DNA from: Saussurea involucrata
Taxonomy: Eukaryota; Streptophyta; Magnoliopsida; Asterales; Asteraceae
NCBI GenBank assembly: GCA_033807775.1
Contig: CM066319.1
Coordinates: forward strand, 140,046,983 to 140,110,982
Length of the DNA stretch: 64,000 nt
Direction: 5' to 3'
The position numbers and the translations under genes were made by a program. Under the pieces are notes generated by a model, which was given only the letters and a program-made list of their open reading frames with translations, searched no databases and had not been told where the DNA came from. Each line of letters begins with the position of its first letter. Position 1 is the first letter of the stretch. Below are positions 1 through 11,334 of this stretch, one piece after another.

Positions 1-2262
1 CGATCCAAGGAAGAGCACGCGCAACATCTTCGTTTGATTCTAGAGCTGCTGAAGAAGGAAAGGTTGTATGCAAAATTTTCAAAATGTGAGTTCTGGTTAC
101 GGAAAGTACAATTTCTGGGGCACGTGGTTTCTGAGAAAGGTATACAAGTCGATCCGATGAAAGTAGAAGCAGTTGAAAAGTGGGAACAGCCCCAGACAGC
201 AACCGAGGTACGCAGTTTTCTGGGTTTAGCCGGTTACTATCGGAAATTCATAAAGGACTTCTCTCGTATCGCAACGCCTTTGACTAAGCTGACCCGAAAG
301 AATTTGAAGTTTGAATGGAAAGCGGAACAGGACGAGGCATTCAGAATATTGAAAGAGAAACTATGCAGCGCGCCAATTCTATCACTACCTGAAGGTTCTG
401 AAGACTTTGTCGTTTACAGTGATGCGTCTAAATTGGGATTGGGTTGTGTGCTTATGCAGCGTGGAAAGGTTATAGCTTATGCTTCTCGCCAACTGAAGGA
501 TCATGAACGGCAGTATCCTACGCACGATATGGAGCTTGCTGCAGTCGTTTTCACGTTAAAGATTTGGAGACATTATCTGTATGGTTCCAAATGTCAGATT
601 TATACTGACCACAAGAGTCTTCAACATCTCTTTGATCAGAAGGAACTAAATATGAGACAAAGGAGATGGTTGGAATTGCTGAATGATTACGACTGTGAAA
701 TCCTTTATCACCCGGGAAAGGCGAATGTAGTGGCAGATGCGCTCAGTCGTCAAGAAAGGAGTGGAACAATAAAAGTTATTTCAATACGAACTGAACTTCT
801 ACCCAACATATTTGAAGAATTGCAGAAGTGTCAAGTGGAGGCTTATCAGGATGAACATCTGAAATCAGAACGGTTAGCGGGGATGTCAGCATTGCTAGTA
901 AAAGATGATCGGGGGTTATTGTGTCTGGGAAACAGAGTGTGGGTACCTCGTTTGGGTGGGTTACGTGATCGTGTTTTACAAGAAGCTCATCAATCCCGTT
1001 TCTCTATTCACCCAGGTACAAACAAGATGTATAAAGACCTAAAGCAATTCTATTGGTGGCCGGGGATAAAAAGAGGGATTGCTCAGTATGTAGAACGGTG
1101 TGATACTTGTAAAAAGGTAAAGATCGAACATCAAAAGCCATTTGGTCAACTACAACGACTAGAAATACCTATGTGGAAGTGGGAACAGATTACCACGGAC
1201 TTTATCACAAAGCTACCAAGAACTCCGAAGGGATTCGATTCTATTTGGGTGATCGTCGACAGGTTGTCAAAGTCTGCACACTTCCTACCAATAAAGGAAA
1301 CCGATTCATTGGAGCGATTAGCTAAGTTATACATTAATGAAATAGTAACTCGACATGGAGTTCCAATCTCGATCATTTCTGATCGTGATAGTCGTTTTAC
1401 TTCAAGATTTTGGAGAAGCTTTCAAAGGGAAATGGGGACTCAGATAAAGTTAAGTACGGCGTATCATCCTCAAACAGATGGACAGAGTGAACGAACAATT
1501 CAGACCTTAGAAGATATGCTCCGGGCTTGTATTGTTGATTTTGGGGGATCGTGGGATAAGCATTTGCCGTTAATCGAATTCGCTTACAACAACAGTTATC
1601 ATTCCAGCATACAAGCGGCACCGTTTGAAGTACTGTATGGTAGGAAATTTCGAACGCCTCTGTGTTGGAACGAAGTGGGAGAGAAACAGTTAGCGGGGCC
1701 GGAAATAGTTCAGTTAACCGCCGATAAGGTTACACAGATCCGAGAAAGATTGAAAGTGGCTCAAGATAGACAGAAGAGTTACGCTGATCGCCGTCGAAAG
1801 CCGTTGGAATTTCAAGTTGGGGATTACGTAATGTTAAAGGTTTCGCCGTGGAAAGGAGTCATCAGATTCGGTCGACAGGGTAAGCTTAGCCCAAGGTATA
1901 TTGGACCATTTGCAATCACTGAAAGGATCGGGGAGGTAGCTTACAGATTAGATCTTCCACCAGAGTTGAGCAGAATTCATAATGCATTTCACGTATCAAA
2001 CTTCCGAAAGTGTTTAGTTACTCAAGATCAGGCAGTCTCCCTACCAGAGATACAAGTCGACGAAAAACTGAATTATGTGGAAGAACCGGAAGCAATAGTT
2101 GATCATAAAGTCAAAGTGCTGCGGAATAAGGAGATCAGGCAAGTGAAGGTTCAGTGGAGGCATCATAGAGGTCAGGATGCCACGTGGGAATCCGAATCGG
2201 AAATGAGAACCAAATACCCTCACCTTTTTGCCAAACCGAATTCCGAGACGGAATTCTCTTAA
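1..2262 (+). CDS. pol: Gypsy A pol (RT end, RNase H, integrase, chromodomain), 5' partial
   Basis: Frame 1 is open from base 1 to the TAA at 2260-2262 (753 codons), so the first ATG-like start within the window is not the real start. In order it encodes the last part of reverse transcriptase just after the catalytic loop (begins RSKEEHAQHL), RNase H (VVYSDASKLGLGC, and DHKSL near residue 205), the integrase zinc finger (HPGTNKMY, then CDTCKK), and the integrase core with acidic residues in TDFITKLPR, ISDRDSRFTS and TDGQSERTIQTLED. A chromodomain-like tail follows (residues about 690-740, ending near KYPHLF). The products copy the RNA and integrate the cDNA; the chromodomain is thought to guide integration to heterochromatin. 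No frameshift or stop is visible, unlike the relative at 36-39.9 kb, so this copy may be young. Upstream integrity cannot be judged. Confidence 0.95.
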   Translation, partial: RSKEEHAQHLRLILELLKKERLYAKFSKCEFWLRKVQFLGHVVSEKGIQVDPMKVEAVEKWEQPQTATEVRSFLGLAGYYRKFIKDFSRIATPLTKLTRKNLKFEWKAEQDEAFRILKEKLCSAPILSLPEGSEDFVVYSDASKLGLGCVLMQRGKVIAYASRQLKDHERQYPTHDMELAAVVFTLKIWRHYLYGSKCQIYTDHKSLQHLFDQKELNMRQRRWLELLNDYDCEILYHPGKANVVADALSRQERSGTIKVISIRTELLPNIFEELQKCQVEAYQDEHLKSERLAGMSALLVKDDRGLLCLGNRVWVPRLGGLRDRVLQEAHQSRFSIHPGTNKMYKDLKQFYWWPGIKRGIAQYVERCDTCKKVKIEHQKPFGQLQRLEIPMWKWEQITTDFITKLPRTPKGFDSIWVIVDRLSKSAHFLPIKETDSLERLAKLYINEIVTRHGVPISIISDRDSRFTSRFWRSFQREMGTQIKLSTAYHPQTDGQSERTIQTLEDMLRACIVDFGGSWDKHLPLIEFAYNNSYHSSIQAAPFEVLYGRKFRTPLCWNEVGEKQLAGPEIVQLTADKVTQIRERLKVAQDRQKSYADRRRKPLEFQVGDYVMLKVSPWKGVIRFGRQGKLSPRYIGPFAITERIGEVAYRLDLPPELSRIHNAFHVSNFRKCLVTQDQAVSLPEIQVDEKLNYVEEPEAIVDHKVKVLRNKEIRQVKVQWRHHRGQDATWESESEMRTKYPHLFAKPNSETEFS

Positions 2263-2273
2263 GGGGGAGATGA
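2261..2273 (+). other. Polypurine tract of gypsy A
   Basis: The purine run AAGGGGGAGATGA lies directly between the pol stop codon and the LTR start TGTAATACCCC. This is the usual plus-strand primer position. The same tract flanks the 3' LTR of gypsy B in reverse complement at 35969-35981. Confidence 0.85.
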
Positions 2274-3936
2274 TGTAATACCCCGGGTAAGTTTGTTAGT
2301 TAAATCCTCTTGTCGTTAAATTATTTATCTCTATATTTGATGTTTAGGGTAAAATGAGAGGAATTTATAAGTTTAGGGGTATTTAGTTTAACAATGAAAA
2401 GTGTAGGGGCTGAAGTACTAAAATTGGTTATTAATATCTGAATTAGGTGTTTAGATATTTCATAAAATATCAAAACTCAGATTTAGGTGTGTGTGTGTGT
2501 TGGGAGCAAAAAGAAGAAGAAAGAAAGGAGAAAGAAGGGTAAAGGCTCAAATTGGAGTTATTGGAACTGATTAAGGTATGTTTCTAGTACTATTTATGTT
2601 TATAATGGTTAGTAGGAAGTATCTATCGGATTAGAATCATCACATCTGGTCTAGGGTTGATTTCAGTCGGATTTCTGGGTGATTTTTGGGTAAACCGACA
2701 GTGGTGTCCGGATACGTTGAAGGTGTCCGGATAGCACTGTTGGTAGTGTCCGGGTAGTTTTGTTGATGGTGTCCGGGTACTGTTTGAAGGTGTCCGGACG
2801 AGTCTTTTATCCGGAAAAATCTCTCTTTTCTATTGTTGTCCGGAAAAGTCAAGTTGTCCGGAAAAGTCAAGTTGTCCGGAAAAGTCATGTTGTCCGGAAA
2901 AGTCATGTTGTCCGGGTAACTTGTGGTATCCGGATACTTTTGCTGTTTGGCCGTTTTGAGAGTTTTAGATGATGTCGAGTATCCAGTAACCTGTATTTTG
3001 TTAACCACTAGATAGGGAGTGAATGAGGACTGACTATCCTGTAGTCTTGACTTGAGTACGAGTTTGGGGGCAACATTTGAGGGTTTGAGTTCTTTAGAGT
3101 TTTTAGCCTTAGTAAGACTTATGTGTTTTATGTGGTAAAGAGATGTCCGTATCTATGTGTTACAGATCTTGTGAATTCTGGGTAAAAGGCTGAACCGGTT
3201 AAGAAGACTTGGAAACGTGTTGATAAGCAATAAGGTGAGTTTTACTTTAAAAACGTTTTTAACTGGAATACGTATATGTGTGGATTGGGAATGAAATAGT
3301 TGATGAATATGTGTTTATATGTGAATTATAATATAGTGAGGTATTATATTTACATGTGTATTATAAATGTGTTATAATACGTTGACCGGGTTTTAAGACC
3401 GGTGTGATTGGCTATAGAACCTGTATAGCGTTGTTTGGCTGTAGATGTTGTACAGCGTTGTATTTTATTAGTTGGCTTGCTACCACTAATATGGCCAGGA
3501 AGAAATGAGAAGGAAAGGTATATGATGTGTGAGTTTAAATTGGATATATGTAACTATGTGGCGTGATTTATATGATTGAAGTTTGTATAAATGGTTTTTA
3601 AACTAACAGGGGTTTCTCACTTAGACCTACAGGTCTAACCCTCATTTTGTTTTAAAAATATGTATTCCAGGTGGCGGATCAAGTAAGGGCAAGTAAGTAG
3701 AGTATGAGATGGATGGCTAGTAAGGAAGACTATAAGACGAAGCTTTTGACTTATTTAGTAGTTGTAATGGAATGTTAAGTGTTATGGATGCAAATAGCAC
3801 AAGGATTGTATTTCAAATGTTTTCTTTCTATTTGTAAAAGACTACCTGACCGTACATGTAAAGTGAAGTTTGTTTGTTATATCTAATTGTGTTATATTGT
3901 GTGATATGTCGTGTATATGGGATAAGGGATGTTACA
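2274..3936 (+). repeat. Gypsy A 3' LTR
   Basis: The LTR begins TGTAATACCCCGGGTAAG after the polypurine tract and ends GGGATGTTACA, giving TG...CA ends and a length of 1663 bp. Both termini match the gypsy B LTRs read on the reverse strand. It contains a cluster of CCGG-core motifs at 2705-2935 and no convincing coding region; short frames across the repeat are translations of that repeat. Confidence 0.9.
2705..2935 (+). repeat. Iterated GTCCGGA motif in the gypsy A LTR
   Basis: Twelve CCGG-core sites occur in 230 bp, most written TGTCCGGA or TGTCCGGG. At 2836-2907 they become a tandem array of an 18-bp unit (TTGTCCGGAAAAGTCAAG), four complete copies and a fifth partial. TCCGGA is a palindrome. 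The gypsy B LTRs carry the same motif in a 35-bp unit. Confidence 0.9.
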
Positions 3937-4637
3937 ACCATGAAGAAGATGATTTTAACTTTAGAAATGTACATTGTTTGATCTTGTAAAAACAAGAATA
4001 AGATCAAAAATGTTGTTTAAGATGGATTAAAGAAGAGAAAGGTAACCTGTTTCGTGAATGGAGATGATGATTAACACAGGTTCTTGAAAAATCCGAATGC
4101 AAAGAAAATATGTGAATTCTTTTTGCCTTAAGAGAGTTCGTATGCGTAAAAGGTAAAAATATAAACTCAAAGGGTTTATATAGTGAGAGTAGAGAGAGAA
4201 AAACTAAGAGCGGGAAAAGTTTTTCATGATGACACGTGACACGTCCCTTGAAGCTTATTGGACAAGAAAACGAAACGGGCGAGTGTCTCAGACAAAAAGG
4301 CGTGCCATGGTTTATCTGTTGTGATGACGTCACAAACGTCCTTTCATATTTTAAGGTGTCTTAGAGGGTTTCGAAAAGCTCGGGGACATTTTGAAGAAAA
4401 TAGAGAAACACTGATTAGAAATATCAGTAAGAGTTTTAGAATTTCAAAGTATCACTGAAAGGAAGAGATATTCAGCGATGTAATTTATTTTGAAATCTTG
4501 CATGCTGAGGCGAACGTCAACGATTAAGAGAGAGAACATACATTGATATCAGCGAATCAATTTGTTCAGAGATTTGATGATTAATAGGGATATATCAGGT
4601 CATATTATCACTGATCTAATGTGAACCACTAAAGATT
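3937..4637 (-). other. Copia A 3' noncoding region
   Basis: These 700 bp lie between the RNase H stop and gypsy A. I see no LTR terminus and no recognisable protein; the frames are short. TCAGCG sites at about 4472 and 4550 and a nearby GAGGCGAACG tie it to copia A. Sirevirus-like elements often have a long 3' region like this one. Confidence 0.55.
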
Positions 4638-7600
4638 TTACTCTTCTAGGTTCAGCATTCCAAGCTCACTAATGAGAAAGTTGAATCTTGTCTCATCAAG
4701 AGGTTTGGTGAACACATCAGCTAACTGAAAATCAGTTGGGATAAAATGAAGTTCTATATCACCATTCATCACATGATCTCTGATAAAATGATACATGATT
4801 TCGATGTGTTTGGTCTTTGAGTGTAGCACTGGATTGTTTGCTATGGCGATGGCACTAGTGATGTCGCAATAGATTGGAATTTTGGAGAGCTGAAGGTCAT
4901 AGTCAAGTAGTTGATTTCTCATCCACAAGACCTGATAACAACAGCTTCCAGCGGCTACGTACTCAGCTTCAGCGGTTGAGGTGGACACTGAGTTTTGCTT
5001 TTTCACTTGTCCAACTCACCAGCTTTTCACCCAGGAGCTGACAGCCTCCTGTGGTGCTTTTCCTATCCAATTTGCATCCTGCAAAATCACTATCTGAATA
5101 GGCAATTAGATCAAACCCTGAGTCTTTGGGATACCAAAGACCTAGGTTGGGAGTACCCTTAAGGTATCGAAAAATATGCTTTACAACGATCAAATGAGAT
5201 TCCTTAGGTTCAGATTGATATCGTGCATATAAACAAGTTGCATACATAATATCAGGACGGCTAGCTGTAAGATACAGAAGAGAGCCGATCATCCCACGGT
5301 ACGATGTGACATTAACAGGTTTTCCTGAAGGATCCTTGTTAAGTATCAGTGGCGGTGCCATTCGGGTTTTCATAGCTGAGCTTTGAGTTAAATCAAACTT
5401 TTTCAGCATATCTTTAACATACTTACCTTGGTGAATGAAAGTACCTTTTTCATTTTGTTTGATTTGAAGACCAAGGAAATATGTTAGTTCACCCATCATA
5501 CTCATTTTATATTCAGCTTTCATTCTTTCAGCGACACAAGTATATAAGTCAGGGTTAGTAGAACCAAATATAATATCATCGACATATATTTGAACAAGAA
5601 TGATATGACCTTTTACTTTCCTGAAAAATAGAGTTTTATCGATTTTACCACGCTCAAATTTTTCAATATGGAGATAAGTAGAGAGAGTGTCATACCATGC
5701 ACGAGGAGCTTGCTTTAAGCCATAGAGTGCCTTATCCAGTTTATATACATAACCTGGATGCTTAGGATCAGTGAATCTTGGAGGTTGTTCAACATAGACT
5801 TCTTCATTCAGCCTTCCGTTGAGAAATGCAGATTTAACATCCATCTGATATACTTTGAAGTCTCTGTGAATAGCGTAAGTTAAGAATAGACGAATAACTT
5901 CGAGTCTTGCCACTGGGGCAAATGTTTTGTCGTATGCCTTCCTTTTGTCTGTATCCCTGAGCAACAAGACGAGCCTTGTTGCGGGTTACAGTTCCATGTT
6001 CATCCAACTTGTTTCGATAGACCCATTTAGTGCCTATCACTGACTTGTCAGATGGTCGTGGAACGAGTTTCCAAACTTTGTTTCTTTCAAATTCTGTCAG
6101 CTCTTCTTGCATAGCGCTGACCCAGTTTGGATCTCTGAGGGCATCATCTGTTTTCTTTGGTTCAATCAGAGAAATAAAGTTAACAAATAAACAAATATTA
6201 CCTGCACTTCGTCGAGTCTGAACACCAGCGTTTGGATCACCAAGAATTTGATCAATGGGGTGATTTATAGTCCATCGCTGAGCCGGAGCATAATTCGCTG
6301 ACTCGATTTGAACTTCTGGAGGAGCTGAAGAAGAGGCTTCAGCAACTTCAGATATTTCAGGTAGAAGAGGTAGAGGTTCAGATGTCATTTCATTCACTGA
6401 TTGCTGAGAAGTAGATGGGATATCTGAGGTAGATGATTCAGAAGCAGGCATAGTGGTAAGAGGAACAGCTGAAACCCATGAAGATTCAACTTCACTTATC
6501 TGCATGCTTGGGATGATAGTAGGATCATCATCAGCGGTAGGAGTATTATCTTGAGGAATAGGAGCGGCTTCTGAATCACCAAGATGAGAAAACATCCATT
6601 GATTCAGTTCTTCAGTATCAGCAGATGGTCTTGAGTTCGCTGAACGGGATTCGTCAAAAGTGACGTGGATTGTTTCTTCTACAGCTTGTCTTCTACGATT
6701 GAAGACTCTGAAGGCTTTTGAGACTGAAGAATATCCAAGAAGTATTCCATCATCAGCCTTGGGATCAAACTTTCCTAGGGCATCCTTGTTGTTCAGTATG
6801 AAACACTGACATCCAAAGATGTGAAGAAAGCTAATTGAAGGCTTTCTCCCATGGAAAATTTCGTAGGCTGTCTTCTTGAATCTTTTGACAATCAGCGGCC
6901 TGTTTAGAGTAAAACAAGCAGTGTTGACAGCTTTTGCTCAGAACTGAGTAGGTAGATGAGAATCATTGAGCATTGATCGAGCAGCTTCGATGATCGTTCG
7001 ATTTCTTCTTTCAGAGACTCCATTTTGTTGCGGTGTTCTCACTGAAGAAAAGTTGTGAGAAATACACATACTTTCAAAGAATTTTTCAAGGGAACTGTTT
7101 TTGAATTCAGTCCCATGATCACTCCTTATTGAGCGAACGGTTTTATTGTTCAGGACTTCCATTTTCCTGACGAAAGTGATGAGTTATTCAGTGGTGTCAC
7201 TCTTAGAACGGAGAAACATAACCCCGGTATAGCGAGAGAATTCATCAACAATGACCAGTATATATTTCTTTCCAGCGAGGGATTGTTTGTTGACAGGACC
7301 AAACAAATCCATGTGAAGAAGTTGAAGAGGAAATGATACTGAGGAAACTTGCTTAGATTTGAAGCTTGCTTTGGTTTGTTTCCCTTTCTCACACGCTGAA
7401 CATAGAGATTCCTTAGCGTATGAGTGTTGAGGTAGACCAGTGACTAACTCTTTTGAGGAAAAAGTATTCAGTGTCTTGAAGTTGAGATGAGAGAGCCTCT
7501 TATGCCATAGCCAGTTGACATCAGATGAGGCTTTTGAGAAGAAACAAGAGTTCTCAGTGGTTGTCGAGTCCATGTTTATAACATAAATATTTTCCAAACG

Positions 7601-7918
7601 GTATCCGCTGAGAGCGATCTTCTCCTTTTTGTCAGTGACAAAGCAGGATTCCTTAGTAAAACACACTTTGTAATCCTTGTCATGTAACTGACTGATGCTC
7701 AGAAGATTGTGCTTCAGTCCTTCAACATATGTGACTCTTCTGAAGGTAGTTGTACCATTAGAAAGTACACCAAACCCTCGGGTATAGCCTTTTCCGTTTC
7801 CACCAAATGTCACTGGGGGACCTTTCTCTTCCTTATATTCAGCGAGCAGGTTCTTTTTTCCAGTCATATGTCTAGAGCATCCGCTATCGAGATACCCGAT
7901 ACCCTTCAGGACCTGCAA
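4638..7918 (-). pseudogene. pol: Copia A pol pseudogene (protease, integrase, RT, RNase H)
   Basis: On the reverse strand this begins with the copia protease motif DSGCSRHMTG (about 7885) and the integrase zinc finger (WHKRLSH, then CSACEKGK). The integrase core follows (MDLFGPV, then SDHGTEFKN and TPQQNGVSERRNR), then reverse transcriptase (QMDVKSAFLNG, YVDDIIFGSTN near 5580) and RNase H (AYSDSDFAG, then STAEAEYVAA), ending FLISELGMLNLEE. It is broken by in-frame stops at 7184-7186 and about 6938-6940 (the latter where relatives have Trp). Frameshifts lie near 5950 and again near 5000. All catalytic motifs are still readable, so decay is recent to moderate. The family copies its RNA and integrates cDNA inside virus-like particles; this copy cannot make one polyprotein. 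Confidence 0.92.
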
Positions 7919-7947
7919 ACAAAGGAAGATTAGTTTGATTTAGGCAC

Positions 7948-10337
7948 TCATTTTACTATGGGCCCACATTTCTCAGTGGTGGTTGTGGAAGTTGAAGGTT
8001 CAGCAATCTTCGTAGCATTTGAAGATTCAACTTCAGTGACAGTCTTCACTTTGGTTAATTTCTTAACCTTAGTGGTAGGTTTTACCTGAACCTGATTTGC
8101 ACAAGGATTGGTCTTCTTTGCCTTGGGGGCAGTGATCTTCACTTTAGCTAACTTTTTAGCTTTGGTGGATGTAGGGCACTTACTGGCAATATGATCGATA
8201 AGTCCACAGTGATAACATTTCCTATAGCTAAAAGTAGCTTTAGGACCATTTGCATGCGTAGCCGAAATTTTTAAATGAGCAGGGCCAGCACCAAGAATAC
8301 CTTTGGCATTGGAAATTGGAGGAACAATCAGTTCTTCGGATTTCTTTCCAATTATATCCACTCTGATTCTAGGAGTAGATCGTGGAATAAATCCAGGGAT
8401 CTTGTTCTTAGAAGTAGAGGGATAATTCACTGAAGGTTTAGAAACATTCAGCTTAGGTACAAAGGTACCCTTCTGAGGTTTTTGATTAAAAACTTTTTCT
8501 TTACCTTTACCTTTACCTTTAGAGATTAAGGTAAGTTTTTCCTCAGGAATGGGAGTTTTAGAAGAGGAACACTGAAATGAGGAGGTGTCAGGGATAGAGG
8601 ACACGAACATTCCAAACCTAAGCATGGAACGATCAGTGGTTGGTTCTTCAGCGTCAGCTTTATAACCAAGACCACGTTTGTCACTCAGGGGAATCTGAGC
8701 ACCTAGTATCTCAGTGATCGTTGTTGAGGATTTACACCATCCTTCAACAGTAGTGTTTTCAGCCTTTAATGCAGCGATAGCATCTTCTCGTTCGATACGA
8801 ATGATTTGATTTATGCAGACTTGATCCTTTAGATTTTCTTCTATTTTATAAAGCTTTTGAATTTCCAAGTGACAATTCTTAAGCTGTTCAGCGAGATCAA
8901 TATTTAATTTTTCAGCTTTGGTCTTGCCATTCATGGCATCATATAAATCAACAGTCAAAAGATCGACGGTTCGACGTCTATCGATGTCACTGAGGGCCGA
9001 AGTTTGAGTATCAGTGAGAGAGTTTGATACCTGAGAGGTAGAAGTAGAAGTAGAAGTAGAAGTAGAGGGAATTTCAGCTGTTTCTTCCTCTACTTCTATT
9101 TTAGCCATGAGGCAGAGATTGGCCTCATCATCATCTTCAGAGTCAGATGATTCTTCATCAAAAAGAGCCCAGTCATGATCTTCAGCGATCATGCCTTTGC
9201 CTTTCTTCTTAAAGTTTTTCAGCTTTGCATATTTTTCTTTCAGCTTCTTGTACTTGTCATCCCTAGCCCTGGGGTTAGAGGATTTCTTGTAGGAAGAAGA
9301 TGAGGGTTTGAAAATTTTCTTTGACCTGCATTCACTAGCAAAGTGTCCTACTTTTTCACAGTTAAAGCAGGTAGCAGTAGCCTTATCTACAGGGGTTGAA
9401 GATTTTGGCTTGTCAGTGAGTGAAAGAGGTTTATTTCTTCTGAAGTTACTCTTTCTGGCAAATCTCCTGAATATATTAGTCAGGAGTGCCAGTGACTCAT
9501 CAATTTCTGAAGGATCAGCTTCTAATGATTCATCAGAGTTAGATTCTAACTCGGTGATAGTAACAGTAGAACGCTGAGTAGGCACCAACTCTGAAGAGAG
9601 TAAAGCAACAGGTGTCTTTTGGAATCTTTTACAAGATTCTTCTTAAGATGACACGACTGCTCATGATTGAGCATAGTGCCATATAAGGTAGAAAGGGTCA
9701 TAGATTTCAGATCCTTTGAGAGTTTAAGACACATAGAATAACTGTCCCAACTTTCAGGAAGACATTCCATAAACTTTGTCAGGATCTCAAAGTTAGAATA
9801 TTCCTTACCAACAGTTTTTAAGTCAATGATTAAACAGTTAAAACGTTGGTGAACTTCAGAGAGAGTTTCATTCTTACCACATATGAAACTTTCGTACTGT
9901 CTTACCAGGTTGATCTTTCTTGAATCCTGGACTTCAGATGTACCTTCATATTGAACACATATTGTGTCCCGCATGGCTTTAGAACTCTTCAGGTTCATGA
10001 CGGAGTGGTAGACTTCATCAGGAAGAGCCATAGAGAGGATGGATATGGCCTTAGTATCGATGGCCACCTTCTTCTTGTCTTCATCCGACCATGTGCTAAC
10101 TTCCCTGGGAATAATTCTTTCAGGGATGGCAGCTCTATTAGCAGTAGCAGGAACGACATGGTCTATCATGAAAGGGATATATGGTCCATTTTCAATGTAG
10201 TAAGGTATAGTAGGGTCTACACCTTCCAAGAAGAGCATCATCCTATTTTTCCATAGATTGAAGTTATCTTTGGAAAATCTAGGGGTTTTGCAAGAGAACC
10301 ATTATCGATATAATTTGTGTTTGTGGTGTTAGCCATT
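7948..10337 (-). pseudogene. gag: Copia A gag pseudogene
   Basis: The likely start is the ATG at 10337 (product begins MANTTNTNYID), 70 bp after the primer-binding site. The N-terminal part has the copia gag/UBN2 fold signatures (SWSDEDKKK and ALPDEVYHSVM in the 10241-9546 frame). The C-terminal part (9588-7948) has two CCHC knuckles, CFNCEKVGHFASEC and CYHCGLIDHIASKC, an acidic stretch near 9130 and a coiled-coil-like middle. A one-base frameshift lies near 10290, another joins the two frames near 9570, and the end of gag stops at TGA where relatives read Trp (VKW-type junction). Gag would form the particle shell and bind RNA. Confidence 0.88.
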
Positions 10338-10407
10338 TTAGAAAATAGCAAGGAAGAGAAAAAGAATATAGTATAAGCAAGATCTTGTTTATAAGATTAA
10401 ACAAACT

Positions 10408-10419
10408 GCTCTGATACCA
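10408..10419 (-). other. Copia A primer-binding site
   Basis: On the reverse strand this reads TGGTATCAGAGC, complementary to the 3' end of plant initiator-Met tRNA, two bases inside the 5' LTR edge. Confidence 0.9.
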
Positions 10420-10421
10420 CT

Positions 10422-11334
10422 TGTTGGTCCCAAAGGGGTTATACAAGTTTGTAGAGGGGGGGTGAATACAAACACACGATTTTTATCTTTCTAAATTGTT
10501 TATTGATATGTATCAAACAATTTAGAGTTTGTTGCGGAACAAGATTAAGGAATAAACCTAATCTAAACAAACTATGAGAATCACTAAGATTTCTTGCACT
10601 AGAAATAAGAGAGAAGGAAATAAGGACACTTAAGACAAATATTCTAACACACAGATTCAGCAAGAGAAGGAATGGCCGAGCTCTTCAAGAATAAGTAGGG
10701 TTTCCTTTATATACTGCATGCATTTAATGCACAACAGTACACCTTTACACGTGGCAGCCTCTGGTTGGTTGCATAGTTTGACTTTAGTAGACAACCTAGT
10801 GGCCGCATGATGAACAGTGTAAAATCAGAGTTGGTTGTACGATTCTGGACAAAAGGGATGTCCGTTCTGACAGATCGTACAAAAGGCGTGCAAGGAAATA
10901 AGACAAAAGTTACTTGTAGAGGAGGCTTCATGATCAGCGTTCGCTGAAGTCTTCTACTTGAAACTTCACGTTGAGTGGACAGGTCTTGGCTTCGCTGATA
11001 TCCGCATCAGTTCATTAGTAGACTTTGTCGCTGGTTCTTTAGCTTGATCTTCGACTTCAGCGTAGAACATGGTTGACGTGAATCTTGTCTTCAGGGATCA
11101 TAAGTAAACAACTTAAACTATCAGCGATCATCAGTGAGGCTGAACAGGCTCAGGGCTCACTGATAAACAGTGTTCGTTGAATGTGTAATTGAAAGCACGT
11201 GTTTTCATCAGCGATACTAAGCAGACTTAGTATATTTTCTTTGATGACAAAACATTAATACATATTGTCTACTTACAATTTTCACTAAGTGTTTCTCAGA
11301 GTCATTATCAAATCACTGAGGGTTTGGATCAACA
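10422..11334 (-). repeat. Copia A 5' LTR
   Basis: In plus orientation it runs from TGTTGGTCCC to TGGATCAACA (913 bp, TG...CA). On the reverse strand a TATA-like box (complement of CTTTATATAC, 10705-10714) lies downstream of six TCAGCG/CGCTGA sites at 10934-11215. A C-tract (G-run 10456-10462 on plus) lies near the LTR 3' end. Only one copy is present, so the right border rests on TG/CA ends and the primer site. The candidate target duplication TGTTC (11335-11339) cannot be checked. Confidence 0.78.
10934..11215 (-). repeat. TCAGCG/CGCTGA cluster upstream of the copia A TATA box
   Basis: Six sites occur in 280 bp, including a back-to-back pair at 10937-10950 (TCAGCGTTCGCTGA, a 6-bp inverted repeat with a 2-bp centre). 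The same hexamer recurs more than fifteen times through the body of copia A, including its coding region. Confidence 0.75.

Larger units (their letters stand above)
1..3936 (+). mobile_element. Gypsy A: Ty3/gypsy chromovirus, 3' half
   Basis: The window opens inside the pol gene of a forward Ty3/gypsy retrotransposon and runs through the polypurine tract and the complete 3' LTR. The 5' LTR, gag and protease lie left of the window. Protein and LTR are close relatives of gypsy B (34188-46679), so both belong to one family; the C-terminal chromodomain places it among chromoviruses, probably Tekay/Del. It lies next to reverse-strand copia A sequence, so I infer that it inserted into copia A. The matching target duplication would be outside the window; ACCAT (3937-3941) is the candidate right copy. 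Confidence 0.93.
3937..11334 (-). mobile_element. Copia A: degenerate Sirevirus-like copia element, 3' truncated by gypsy A
   Basis: Read on the reverse strand the order is 5' LTR (11334-10422), primer-binding site, gag, protease, integrase, reverse transcriptase, RNase H and a 3' noncoding stretch that stops at gypsy A. The 3' LTR is not in the window, as expected if gypsy A is inserted in it or before it. Sirevirus-like features are an LTR of about 0.9 kb, a primer site complementary to initiator-Met tRNA, a long gag with two zinc knuckles, and an iterated CpG motif in the LTR. The element is dead: gag and pol carry several stops and frameshifts. Confidence 0.88.

Noticed and set aside
2640..3008. 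Reverse-strand ORF of repeated PDNMTF-type peptides
   Set aside because: It is a translation of the 18-bp LTR repeat; no start context or homologue.
3937..4637. 3' LTR of copia A in this interval
   Set aside because: No match to the LTR at 10422-11334 and no TG...CA boundary next to a polypurine tract.
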